From Blastocladiella emersonii ATCC 22665 (Eukaryota > Blastocladiomycota > Blastocladiomycetes > Blastocladiales > Blastocladiaceae): 64,000 bases of DNA. Shown in pieces: positions 39,005-46,805 of the stretch (position 1 is the stretch's first letter; every line of letters begins with the position of its first letter). The notes under the pieces are model-generated. The model had not been told where the DNA came from, did no database searches, and saw only the letters and a list, made by a program, of their open reading frames with translations. The DNA is taken from NCBI GenBank assembly GCA_025594325.1, contig JANHCV010000015.1, positions 496,001 to 560,000 on the forward strand, given 5' to 3'. Position numbers and translations under genes: made by a program.

Positions 39005-40720
39005 ATGGGCCAAAGAACAGTACCAGAGCTACTCGCAAGAGTGACCAAGGCAACCGGCGGGCGCATCACGGCAGAGCGCCTTGTAGGGCAGAAGATCAAG
39101 GCGACCATTGACGGCCGCGAGTACACGTTCCCCAATGCCAAAGAGCTCCTCGACGTCTGGGTGCCGTACATCCTTGCCTTTGACTACAAGGTGACGCCCG
39201 AGAGCTATGCCAACGACTTTGACTGCAAACGAGGCAACTCGCTGTTCTACCTCAAGCACCAGGACGGCGTCACTGGGTACGAGGTCAAGGACCTCCAGGA
39301 GCACGTCCAAGACACGATTAAAGCGTGGGAGGAGCTCGAGGCAACGGGCAAAGTCACTCGAGTCCCAGTCGCTCCACCAGCGGCAAGTCCCGGACCAGAG
39401 CCCCCCGAGTCGGCCACGGACAGCGACAGGGGTAGCAGCGAAGAGGAACGCGACGAGCTGGCAGAAGAGATCTCGCGAGCCCTGGACGTCATTGACGAGG
39501 ACGCTGTACCAGACCACTTGCTCCCCGTGCCCATCCGGCCAGTCATGCCCGAGCAGTACCCGGTCGAGGCCGGCGACTACGTTGGCCAAGACATTGACGA
39601 GTACGGCGCCATGATCCCTGGCCGGTACCTGATCCAGAACGACAATGACGGCGGCAACGACCTCCCGCCACGACTTGACGACGGCACACGCGACATTGTG
39701 GTCATGCCACCAAGCTACGGCCCCAACGTGGCACAGCGGCCGAGCGTGTACAACAAGGGCCACGTCCACCCGGCCATGGATGAGGCACGCATGATCGAGG
39801 GCTCCAAGGACTTGCAGGTCTACAACCCCGAGCGGGCGCTGACGACCACGGATGACATGGAAGTTGACGTCGTCCAGAACTTTCAACAGTTCAACCAGTT
39901 CGTCTACAACAGCTACACGCAGCAGGACACCCAGAACATTGACATGCGGCAGTTCATCACCCAGTACGAGAACAACTACTACGAGCAGAACGTGGACATG
40001 CGGCAGCAGATCCTGGTCCAGTACAACAATGACCCAAACGTCATGGCCGCGCTCGAGCTCATTGCATCGCAGTTTGCTGGGTCCCAGGTCATGCAGTACC
40101 AGGCGTACCAGGCGCTCATTGATCAGACGGCGGCCGCTCAGGGACTGGCCATGGACTCGTTTGCCAACCTCACGTCCAGGATCGTGGACACGCTCCGAGC
40201 TGAACGCAACGACTTTGTCCGCCAGATCGACGCTGGCAACCGCGCGCTCGTCTCTGAGATTGCCACGGGCATGTCCTCAGCGCTCAGCAACCAGCAGGTG
40301 CTCATGAACCAGCTTGCAAGCGGCGTCCAGGGCGCGATCCAGGGGCAGACCCAGAGCAACGAGGCCATGACCAAGACGCTCCAAGACCTTGGGTCCAAGC
40401 TGGACACTATTCCTGCACCCCAAGTCGTTGTCCAGCCTGCTGACACGAGCAGCCTCGAGGCCATGATCAGGGAGCTCGCCGCGCAAAACAATTCTGGCAG
40501 TAGTTCTAAGAAGACTGACATGCTCCTCGAACAGATCCTCAAGCAACTGGGCTACAAGAAGCCGACCGACGCGAAGCTGTTCACAGACAAGCGAGCAGCG
40601 GGTAGCGGGCTGACGGCACCCAAGATCCAGCGTCACCAGAAGATCCCTGAGCGGCCTGTCAAGCAGGTCCGCGAGACCCCAAAGCGCAGCGGCATTGTCT
40701 TTGACCTTGGCTGGGACTGA
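39005..40720 (+). CDS. Large hypothetical virion-associated protein
   Basis: This intact 571-residue protein has no recognised domain. Residues 1-100 look globular (ITAERLVGQKIKATIDGREY). Residues 115-160 are a Pro/Ser/acidic linker. Residues about 280-340 are strikingly Gln/Asn/Tyr-rich (VVQNFQQFNQFVYNSYTQQD). Residues 355-480 are helical and coiled-coil-like (RAERNDFVRQIDAGNRALVS). The C-terminus is basic and ends GIVFDLGWD. Its position immediately upstream of the ATPase and capsid genes suggests a structural or assembly role, but this is inferred from context only. Confidence 0.7.
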   Translation: MGQRTVPELLARVTKATGGRITAERLVGQKIKATIDGREYTFPNAKELLDVWVPYILAFDYKVTPESYANDFDCKRGNSLFYLKHQDGVTGYEVKDLQEHVQDTIKAWEELEATGKVTRVPVAPPAASPGPEPPESATDSDRGSSEEERDELAEEISRALDVIDEDAVPDHLLPVPIRPVMPEQYPVEAGDYVGQDIDEYGAMIPGRYLIQNDNDGGNDLPPRLDDGTRDIVVMPPSYGPNVAQRPSVYNKGHVHPAMDEARMIEGSKDLQVYNPERALTTTDDMEVDVVQNFQQFNQFVYNSYTQQDTQNIDMRQFITQYENNYYEQNVDMRQQILVQYNNDPNVMAALELIASQFAGSQVMQYQAYQALIDQTAAAQGLAMDSFANLTSRIVDTLRAERNDFVRQIDAGNRALVSEIATGMSSALSNQQVLMNQLASGVQGAIQGQTQSNEAMTKTLQDLGSKLDTIPAPQVVVQPADTSSLEAMIRELAAQNNSGSSSKKTDMLLEQILKQLGYKKPTDAKLFTDKRAAGSGLTAPKIQRHQKIPERPVKQVRETPKRSGIVFDLGWD

Positions 40721-40725
40721 CGCCC

Positions 40726-40749
40726 TTTTTTGTTGCTCCAAGTTAAATG
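40726..40749 (+). promoter_or_regulatory. Element promoter motif before the ATPase gene
   Basis: TTTTTTGTTG, an 8-base spacer and GTTAAATG: the start codon at 40747 is the end of the motif. Confidence 0.65.
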
Positions 40750-41544
40750 TACGACATTGTTGCCATTGATAACGGCTTTACACGCAACGACGACGGCGAG
40801 CCGCTGCCAATCCCCAAGCACCCGTTCACCATGAACGTCATTGGTGCCAAGGGTCAGGGCAAGTCGACGCTGATCGCGAACATGGTCTGCTTCCCGCACT
40901 TTTACAAGGGCCAGTTTGACAACATCTGGGTGTTCAACCCGACGTTCCACGCCGACGACAAGTACGAATACATTGCCAGTCAACCAATCCTGCGACCGCC
41001 CAAGAAGGAGCGCAACGTGCTGGACCCCCAGGAGCGCGACCCGGACCGGCTCAAGATCAAGCCAAACTGCATCGTCACGGACCCCGAGCAGTTCATCCCG
41101 ACCCTGCTCAAGATGCGCCAGGACCTGACCAAGACATTTGAAGAGTCTGGCAAGAAGGCGCTCCAGGACCAGCTGCTGATCATTGACGACGTGCTTGGGC
41201 TCAAGCTGCTGAGCCACAGAACGCTGACCAACTTTCTGTGCAACTCGCGGCACTTGAAGATCAGCTGCATCATTGGCGTCCAGCGGTGGTGTGCCCTGCC
41301 CAAGACTCTGCGCATCAATTGCAGCTACAGCGTCGTCTACCCAATCTATGACAAGACCGAGGTCCAGACGCTGCACAAGGAGATTGGGTTGCAGTTTGAC
41401 CTCAAAGAGTTTGAGGCCATCATTGAACAGCTCTTTGACACGCGTACTGGCAACACAAAGCGACGCTTCCTGGGCGTCAACAACCAGAACCCGCCCAAGT
41501 ACCGGCTTGTAGACAGCTTCAGCGAGTGGATCGTGAAGCAGTAG
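40747..41544 (+). CDS. Genome-packaging ATPase, FtsK/HerA superfamily (A32-like)
   Basis: This 265-residue ATPase is expected to pump DNA into the capsid. Walker A is GAKGQGKST at residues 33-41, preceded by a beta-strand (HPFTMNVI). Walker B is LLIIDDV at about 143-149. A sensor-like SCIIGVQRWCALP follows, matching the Gln-containing motif III of A32-type ATPases. The size and motif spacing fit virophage and Polinton-like virus ATPases. It lies directly upstream of the capsid gene, the usual order of the morphogenesis module. Confidence 0.92.
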   Translation: MYDIVAIDNGFTRNDDGEPLPIPKHPFTMNVIGAKGQGKSTLIANMVCFPHFYKGQFDNIWVFNPTFHADDKYEYIASQPILRPPKKERNVLDPQERDPDRLKIKPNCIVTDPEQFIPTLLKMRQDLTKTFEESGKKALQDQLLIIDDVLGLKLLSHRTLTNFLCNSRHLKISCIIGVQRWCALPKTLRINCSYSVVYPIYDKTEVQTLHKEIGLQFDLKEFEAIIEQLFDTRTGNTKRRFLGVNNQNPPKYRLVDSFSEWIVKQ

Positions 41545-41549
41545 ACTCT

Positions 41550-41584
41550 TGACTTTTTTTTGTTGCCGAGTCCTAAACTAAACC
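41550..41584 (+). promoter_or_regulatory. Element promoter motif before the capsid gene
   Basis: A TTTTTTTTGTTG tract is followed by CCTAAACTAAACC and the ATG at 41585. It has the longest T-run of the set and a doubled TAAAC, as might suit the most strongly expressed gene. Confidence 0.65.
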
Positions 41585-42805
41585 ATGTCAAGCACCGTTG
41601 CCCAGTTCTCGCAGGTCCTGTCCAAGACGCTCCCTCCCGAGATGTCGTTCAACCTGCCCAAGGAGTCTGTCTATGCCGAGCGTCAGACTGTCCAGTTCAC
41701 AGCCCAGAGTGGCCCCGAGTACATTCCTGGCAACACGGTTCGCATCCACCTCCCGCCAAACGATTACATGATGGACACGCACTGCACGTTCCTGCAGTTC
41801 AGCGCCAAGACCACCGACGCAAACGTTGCGTTTGCTGAAGGCATCTACAGTGTCATTGAGCGCGTGCGCATCACCAGCGCTGGCTCAAACCTGCTTGAGG
41901 ATCTTCCATACTACAATCTGCGTCAGCGCATTGAGGCTGGCGTGACTGTCCCGCAGTATCTCAAGGATTCATGCCTCGGCGTGGCTCAGGGCTACTATGC
42001 GTCTGGCGCTGACAAGTTTGCTGTCTCGTCCGGGCTGCACCGGTACATGATCCCTATCAAGTCGGCCCTGCTGTCGAACCAGAAGCACCTGCCCATCAAG
42101 TACACAGGCGGGCTGGTCGTCGAGATCACTCTTGCGCCTGGCATTGATGCCTGCGTGGTCAAGAACGGCGCTGTTCCAGGCTACTCAGTCAGGGACATGT
42201 GCATTGTGTCCGACGTGATCAAGCTCAACGACCAGCAGATCGCAGTAATGGACGCCGCCTTCAAGAAGCAGGGCCTGAAGCTCTTTGGAACGACGTACAC
42301 TCACCACTTCTTGAACTACTCGGTGCCCAACTCGACGCTGAACATCTGCGACCGCTCTGCCTCGCAAAAGGACATCCTGCTGTTGTTCCGCGACAATGCT
42401 GTGCTCAACGACCACTCCAAGGACTCGTTCCTTCGCGCCAAGACCATCTCAACGTACCAGTTCAACGTGGCTGGCCAACTCTTCCCTCAGAAACCCATCC
42501 GCTGTGACGACTACGCGTCCGAGGCGTTTGTTGAGCTGACCAATGCCTTCCATGGCCACGTCATTGGCGCAGGCATGATGGTCGACAAGTACAACGCGCC
42601 ATCCGAGGGTACCTTTGTCCTCGGCCGTGACCTGGAGTCGAGTCGCACTGTGGTGAGCGGCGACAAGTTGTGCAAGTCGCGGGCCGTGGACATGCAGGTC
42701 ATTGTTACCTCGAACGTGGCCCCGAACCAGCGCGTGGACGCCTTCATTGGCATTGACGTGGTCTACGAGTTCCTGCCAACTGGCGAGATCAACATCTACA
42801 AGTAA
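41585..42805 (+). CDS. Major capsid protein, double jelly roll
   Basis: This 406-residue protein is the expected hexon subunit of an icosahedral virion. It has the Polinton-like virus pattern: an N-terminal FTAQSGPEYIPGNTVRIHLP followed by DTHCTFLQFS, an I(E)RVRITSAGSNLLEDL segment, then a central HRYMIPIKSALLS and LPIKYTGGLVVEITLA, closing with VDAFIGIDVVYEFLPTGEIN. The beta-rich alternation over two similar halves fits a double jelly roll. Length is within the range of the group, though shorter than classical Polinton capsid proteins. Identification is by pattern; a fold prediction would settle it. Confidence 0.85.
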   Translation: MSSTVAQFSQVLSKTLPPEMSFNLPKESVYAERQTVQFTAQSGPEYIPGNTVRIHLPPNDYMMDTHCTFLQFSAKTTDANVAFAEGIYSVIERVRITSAGSNLLEDLPYYNLRQRIEAGVTVPQYLKDSCLGVAQGYYASGADKFAVSSGLHRYMIPIKSALLSNQKHLPIKYTGGLVVEITLAPGIDACVVKNGAVPGYSVRDMCIVSDVIKLNDQQIAVMDAAFKKQGLKLFGTTYTHHFLNYSVPNSTLNICDRSASQKDILLLFRDNAVLNDHSKDSFLRAKTISTYQFNVAGQLFPQKPIRCDDYASEAFVELTNAFHGHVIGAGMMVDKYNAPSEGTFVLGRDLESSRTVVSGDKLCKSRAVDMQVIVTSNVAPNQRVDAFIGIDVVYEFLPTGEINIYK

Positions 42806-42845
42806 CGCCTGTCCTTTCTTTTCTTGCGTAGAGTTAAACCCCGCC

Positions 42846-43112
42846 ATGATCTTCCGCAACCTATGGACCAACTTTAGCAACGTGCTTGGCCAGGTCGGGT
42901 CCTTTGTCAACAAACACATGCCGACCGTCCTCAAAGGCGTCAAGACCGTGTCCAAGTTCTTTGAGCGGTCGCACAACCCCGCTGTGAGCTCCATTGCGCA
43001 GATGGTGACCAAGGGCGCTGACCTCGCCCAAGACATTCACACCTGGTACAACCGACCAACGAGCGAGATCTTTGAGGCAGACGCTGACGACACGGGGACA
43101 GCTGTACAATAA
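42846..43112 (+). CDS. Small capsid-module protein with amphipathic helices
   Basis: This 88-residue frame starts at the ATG at 42846 (MIFRNLWTNFSNVLGQVG), set by the upstream CTTTTCTTGCG...GTTAAACC motif. The N-terminal 60 residues are amphipathic helix (SFVNKHMPTVLKGVKTVSKF), and the tail is acidic. It sits between the major and minor capsid genes, where related elements often carry small membrane-active or cement proteins. No family is claimed. Confidence 0.65.
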   Translation: MIFRNLWTNFSNVLGQVGSFVNKHMPTVLKGVKTVSKFFERSHNPAVSSIAQMVTKGADLAQDIHTWYNRPTSEIFEADADDTGTAVQ

Positions 43113-43133
43113 ATTGTTGTCTTTGTTTAAATG
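43113..43133 (+). promoter_or_regulatory. Element promoter motif before the minor capsid gene
   Basis: TTGTTG, a 4-base spacer and TGTTTAAATG at 43131: TAAATG again includes the start codon. Confidence 0.65.
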
Positions 43134-43874
43134 TCCGAGTACAAGACGCTAACCATCTGCAGCCGCGACCTCAAGAACGGTGTCCTGTTCCTCCCGCAGC
43201 CCCTGTCCGTGCGCGGCGTCAAGGTCAACTCGGCGTACCTCTGCAACAGCTGGCACATGGTCAACTCCAAGGCCAACAAAGTGTACCTGACGCAGAGTCG
43301 TGGCGCGCTGACGTTCCCTGGCACCATCACAGTCCCTGATGGCAACTACACGGTTGATACATTCATGGCCACGCTCAAGAGCCTGCTCAACAACGCGCCC
43401 TCGACGTACCTCTGGCAGGGCACCTGGGACGTCCAGGTCGACTCGACTACCCAGAAGATGCGCCTGGCCAACGACACGGTCGACTTTACAATTGGAACAG
43501 GGACGGCGTCGCTGAACGTCCACATGGGTTTTGTTGGAGCGTATGGCTACAGCAAGGTCCAGTACGGGTCGGCGCTGGTCAACATCTCGCCCATCAACCT
43601 GCTTCACGTCTATTCGCGCAACCTTGGCACCCGGCTCGCGGACAACATGTACAGTGCGTACCCACAAGGCAACGGCGTGCTGTGTAGCATCCACGTCACG
43701 CAACCCTTTGGCAGCTGGTTCGAGCATCGACCGCACATGGGTGACTACTTTCGCTTTGACGCGCAGGGACAGGCCCAGCAGATTGACTGCATTGATATTG
43801 ACGTGGTAGACGAGAACCTGCGCTCGGTCGACTTTCTTGGCCAGCCCTTCTACGTCGAGCTCGCGTTCATCTGA
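43131..43874 (+). CDS. Minor capsid protein, penton-like
   Basis: This 247-residue protein lies just after the major capsid gene, in the canonical place for the penton. The TITVPDGNYTVDTFMATLKS block is the hallmark of the penton-like minor capsid proteins of virophages and Polinton-like viruses. Beta-rich sequence follows (TWDVQVDSTTQKMRLAND), ending LGQPFYVELAFI. It is expected to form a single jelly roll, five copies per vertex. This is established for the family and inferred here. Confidence 0.8.
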   Translation: MSEYKTLTICSRDLKNGVLFLPQPLSVRGVKVNSAYLCNSWHMVNSKANKVYLTQSRGALTFPGTITVPDGNYTVDTFMATLKSLLNNAPSTYLWQGTWDVQVDSTTQKMRLANDTVDFTIGTGTASLNVHMGFVGAYGYSKVQYGSALVNISPINLLHVYSRNLGTRLADNMYSAYPQGNGVLCSIHVTQPFGSWFEHRPHMGDYFRFDAQGQAQQIDCIDIDVVDENLRSVDFLGQPFYVELAFI

Positions 43875-43905
43875 CGTTGACTTTAATTGTTGTCGTACTG
43901 TAAAC

Positions 43906-44007
43906 ATGATCCTCGAGACGCTCCTTGTCGCGACCAACGCCCTGATCCTCGTAGCCAACCTGGCCATCGTCGGGTACACAAGCAAAGTATTCCACGCCGT
44001 AGAGTAA
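43906..44007 (+). CDS. 33-residue single-TM peptide
   Basis: The ATG at 43906 directly follows TTAATTGTTGTCGTACTGTAAAC, a full element promoter. The product is MILETLLVATNALILVANLA then IVGYTSKVFHAVE: one hydrophobic helix and a short polar tail. It is too short for ordinary gene calling, but the promoter and clean frame support it. It may be a virion membrane or lysis-type peptide; function is unknown. Confidence 0.6.
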   Translation: MILETLLVATNALILVANLAIVGYTSKVFHAVE

Positions 44008-44061
44008 GCAACGACATGTGCTTTAAATTCTTTCTGCGAAGGCATAGTAAGACACAGGACA

Positions 44062-44217
44062 ATGAATACTGGCTCTACTGCATCAACGCCCCGCGCACCT
44101 TCCACGAGCATCCCCTCGACTGGCCGTCCGGGCCCCCAGTCAACAGCCAACTACACGGCCATCCGCGACGTGGCCCTGCCAGGTGCCAAGGTTGTGTACA
44201 CTGTCTGCTTTGAATAG
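44062..44217 (+). CDS. 51-residue Ser/Thr/Pro-rich peptide
   Basis: The frame starts MNTGSTASTPRAPSTSIPST and ends in a beta-like YTAIRDVALPGAKVVYTVCF. A weak upstream motif (TTTAAATTCTTTCTGCG...TAGTAAG) precedes it. An overlapping frame beginning near 44016 (MCFKFFLRRHSK) ends at 44213 and is the alternative. I prefer the shorter frame because its C-terminal half looks like folded protein. Confidence 0.45.
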   Translation: MNTGSTASTPRAPSTSIPSTGRPGPQSTANYTAIRDVALPGAKVVYTVCFE

Positions 44218-44267
44218 ATCCTTCAAGTTAACTTGGTTAGCTACCTTGAAGCCTTTACTGGTCGCTC

Positions 44268-44420
44268 TCAGACTACCTGGCGGTACGTGTACTTGTGCCC
44301 GCAGCATGGGTACACGACTTGGACCCACAGCAGCTCGTTGTCGTAGACCCAGCTGGGAGTATCGTAGTGATCGCACGGCGGCTTGGGCAGGGGAACAATC
44401 TCTTTGATACAGCCTCGCAT
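44268..44420 (-). CDS. 50-residue Cys/His-rich peptide
   Basis: On the minus strand TTTGTTGGACTACTGTAACC leads straight into the ATG at 44420, a good copy of the element promoter. The product MRGCIKEIVPLPKPPCDHYD continues to a VVYPCCGHKYTYRQVV end. With C4, C16, H18 and a CCGH cluster it could bind zinc. It is the only rightmost gene of the element pointing inward. It converges with the 51-residue frame. Confidence 0.6.
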   Translation of the reverse strand: MRGCIKEIVPLPKPPCDHYDTPSWVYDNELLWVQVVYPCCGHKYTYRQVV

Positions 44421-44534
44421 GGTTACAGTAGTCCAACAAAGTTTAAATTGACAAACGCGTTCAACGCACTTGACCCCCGCCTGACCCCAGACCTGGCGCC
44501 CCTGACTTTGCACCCTGACCCTCCACGACTTGGC

Positions 44535-45376
44535 AGCCATGGACACGATGGACAGGATCGCATCCATTGAAAGCACTCGGGGTAAGCCATGGACACGATG
44601 GACACCATGGACACCATCATTTGAAAAGGTCCGGTGGATCTACGACGTGACGCACAAACGACGACTTCTGTGTCACCATCTTCTTTGACTTTTCAAAGTT
44701 TATAAAAGATGGTGTCCATGGTGTCCGTTGCTCACCCCGAGCAAATAGAGTGGACAGGATCAAAGTCAATGGTGTCCATGGCTTACCCCGAGCAACTTAA
44801 TGGACAGGATCAGGACAGGATCAGGACATGATTGGGGTGAGCAACCGGGAGCTGGCCGCTGACCCAACCGCTGAAGCGACCGTTGAGCGCCCGTGGAATT
44901 TATCCGAGGGCTCTTGTGGACCTACTGCCGCGACCAAGTCGCCAACCAAGTCGTGGGCCGGCTCGGGGACTGCTCACAGATCGACTTGCAGCTGTGCTCA
45001 GGGACCAGACCAGGGAACTCTGTCAGTGGGTAGCCGCAGCTGCGCTGCTCTTCGTCTCGCTGCGCTCGCCGGCCGCCGCCGACCGCTCGGGGTAAGCAAT
45101 GGTCAGCCTGAGCGGTTGGTCAGGGACGGGCTCAGGGGTCAGGTCAGGGACTCACTCCTGGACCGCTCGCCCCTCCCTTCCACCCACCCTCCCGCCCACC
45201 TGCTTCGGCCTTCGGCCTCCGATCCGGGTGGCGAAATCCCTAAGGATATCGCTATATTCATTATGAGTCACTCGGGGTAAGCAATGAGATATCACGTGGG
45301 TTAGCCCGGGTGGATAGAGTCCAGAGGCGAAGTCCCTAAGGGCAGCCGTGTGCCGTATCCCTTAAGGGATACGGCA
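44535..45376. repeat. Right terminal inverted repeat
   Basis: Inverted copy of 30043-30885. The outer 800 bp differ by only one substitution from the left copy. The tip is the same 26-bp palindrome (45351-45376). Confidence 0.95.
45351..45376. repeat. Terminal 26-bp palindrome, right tip
   Basis: Identical to the left tip palindrome; followed directly by the GAAAT duplication. Confidence 0.85.
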
Positions 45377-45381
45377 GAAAT
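45377..45381. repeat. Target-site duplication, right (GAAAT)
   Basis: Exact repeat of 30038-30042, adjoining the right TIR. Confidence 0.8.
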
Positions 45382-45587
45382 TACGATGCAAGCGAAACCC
45401 GGTCTTCAAGACCTTGATGCCCAGTCTTTACCGCTGCTTCCTGCTCCCGTTCTTTCCGACCAACAGAGCCGAGTACCGCGAACGTGCAAAGTCGGCTACA
45501 AGCAAGAGCATGGCTGACGTGCTTGCCTCTTACGCAAAGGACGATCGGATCCTCGAGGTTGATGGCGAGGGCGATGGCGAGCAGTAG
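45382..45587 (+). pseudogene. Cassette copy 3, 3' end of the partner gene
   Basis: After the element the host gene resumes in one frame, reading FKTLMPSLYRCFLLPFFPTN then RAEYRERAKS and ending EGDGEQ with TAG at 45585-45587. It matches the C-terminal region of the paralogs (LFAAVRPCLRSCFVLPLYPA; RTFLTAFFPTNGAEYRVP). About 200 codons present in the paralogs between the 5' part (ending 30042) and this part are absent, and the frames do not join when the element is removed. The gene was therefore already deleted before insertion. Confidence 0.75.
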
Positions 45588-46054
45588 GTTGTTTTGTTGT
45601 TTTTACGAATTGTACTAGTTTGTTTGTTTCACTCATCCCTCTCCGACATGATATGCCTTCAACCCGGCCGCTGCTCCCCCCTCGACTCGCAGGCCTCGCA
45701 ACACCACTGGCGCGTGATGAGCGACGCGCACGGTCCGCTCGATTGCGTCATACGGTCACGCCGCTCAACCGGTGGCGCACGATTCATGAGCCGCCGCTGC
45801 GGGTGTGGCTCAGCCACCTCGACCACCGCTGCGGCTCGGCTGCGCCACCAAATGAATTTGCGCCACAGCCGCTGCGGCTCGCTTGCGTCGAACTCGGCCC
45901 TTGTCCGCAGCAACAAGCCGCGAGATTCCGCTTGTTTGACATGTGCAGCGCGACTCTCAATGCACGTCATCGTTCAGCCGCTGCTGCGGATCACGTCCCC
46001 CGCGCGCGAACGCCTTCCCCCGCACTGACGGGCGGGCGAGCGAGCAAGCGAGCG

Positions 46055-46060
46055 TATAAA
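46055..46060 (+). promoter_or_regulatory. TATA box of Gly-rich gene 3
   Basis: TATAAA lies 124 bp before the ATG at 46179. Upstream are three GTGGCGCA/TGCGCCAC copies (45772-45779, 45841-45848, 45859-45866). Confidence 0.7.
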
Positions 46061-46178
46061 GGGGCAGGGCTCCCGCTCTCCAACTTTCGACACCACAACC
46101 AACAACAAGAAGCGAGCAGGTCTCCTCCTCTCACCCTCCCAACCTACCCTCACTACCCCACCACTACACTACATCAAG

Positions 46179-46805
46179 ATGACCTTTGGCCTCCTCAAGT
46201 CGATCGTTGCCGGGACCCACGCTGGCGCTGGTGCCGGGTACAACGCCGGCGCGCACGTCGGCGGAAACTACAATGCGGGCGGCAACTTTAACGCGGGCGG
46301 CAACGCTCACCACGGCGGCCAGTTTAACGCGGGCGGGAACGCTCACCAGGGCGGGCAGTTCAACGGCGGCGGCCACGCGTCGGGCAGCGGCAGCTGGAGC
46401 TCTGAGTGGCACTCGGAGTGGTCGTCGAGCTGGAGCAGCAACTGGAACTCGAGCTGGAGCAGCAGCGGGCAGTCGGGCCACGGCGGCTACGGCCGCGGCG
46501 GTCGCTGCCAGCGCGACGAGGACGGCGGCGACGGGACCTCGTTCATCCAGTCGTCGGCCAACGACGGCAGCAACAACACCGCGGGCGACGCGTTCCAGGG
46601 CGACGGCGGCAACGCGTTCCAGCCCGCTGACGGCAGCGACCAGTTCGCGTTCCACACGGCGGTCCAGCCCGAGGAGGTGTTTGGCGCGTCGTCCATTTCG
46701 TCGGGCCCCGACGAGTTTGCGGCCGTGACTGTCGACCCGTCGGCGGCGTCGCAGCAGGCCGCTGATGCCCATGCCTCGTCGATCGCTACGTCGGCTGTCG
46801 CTTGA
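46179..46805 (+). CDS. Gly/Asn/His-rich low-complexity protein, paralog 3
   Basis: This 208-residue protein is the most divergent member. It starts MTFGLLKSIVAGTHAGAGAG. Units of the type AGGNFNAGGNAHHGGQFN (about residues 30-65) are followed by SEWHSEWSSSWSSNWNSSW, the GGRCQRDEDGG motif, GDAFQGDGGNAFQ and a Ser/Ala tail. The gene is intronless, with TATA and upstream 8-mer motifs. Compared with paralogs 1 and 4 it has His in place of some Asn and lacks the early Cys. Function is unknown. Confidence 0.75.
   Translation: MTFGLLKSIVAGTHAGAGAGYNAGAHVGGNYNAGGNFNAGGNAHHGGQFNAGGNAHQGGQFNGGGHASGSGSWSSEWHSEWSSSWSSNWNSSWSSSGQSGHGGYGRGGRCQRDEDGGDGTSFIQSSANDGSNNTAGDAFQGDGGNAFQPADGSDQFAFHTAVQPEEVFGASSISSGPDEFAAVTVDPSAASQQAADAHASSIATSAVA

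Larger units (their letters stand above)
30043..45376. mobile_element. Integrated Polinton-like virus, 15.3 kb, complete with TIRs and TSD
   Basis: The boundaries are sharp: TIRs of about 842 bp with one substitution seen in their outer 800 bp, a 26-bp perfect palindrome at each tip and a 5-bp duplication outside. It encodes the defining Polinton-like virus set: double-jelly-roll capsid protein, penton-like minor capsid protein, HerA/FtsK-type packaging ATPase, rve integrase and a TVpol-SF3 helicase. A tyrosine recombinase and a fibre protein are also present. None of its genes shows the GTACG introns of the host genes. Genes from 34346 to 44217 run rightward except the fibre gene; the polymerase gene runs leftward. 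PolB and a Ulp1-type protease are not visible, which separates it from classical Polintons. Whether it still makes virions is not shown. Confidence 0.95.

Noticed and set aside
44828-45280. 150-codon TIR frame as a duplicated viral gene
   Set aside because: No promoter motif, no domain and biased composition; identity of the two copies follows from the TIRs themselves.
30043-45376. Classification as a classical Polinton/Maverick
   Set aside because: No protein-primed PolB and no adenovirus-type protease are visible, and the polymerase is TVpol-SF3; Polinton-like virus fits better.
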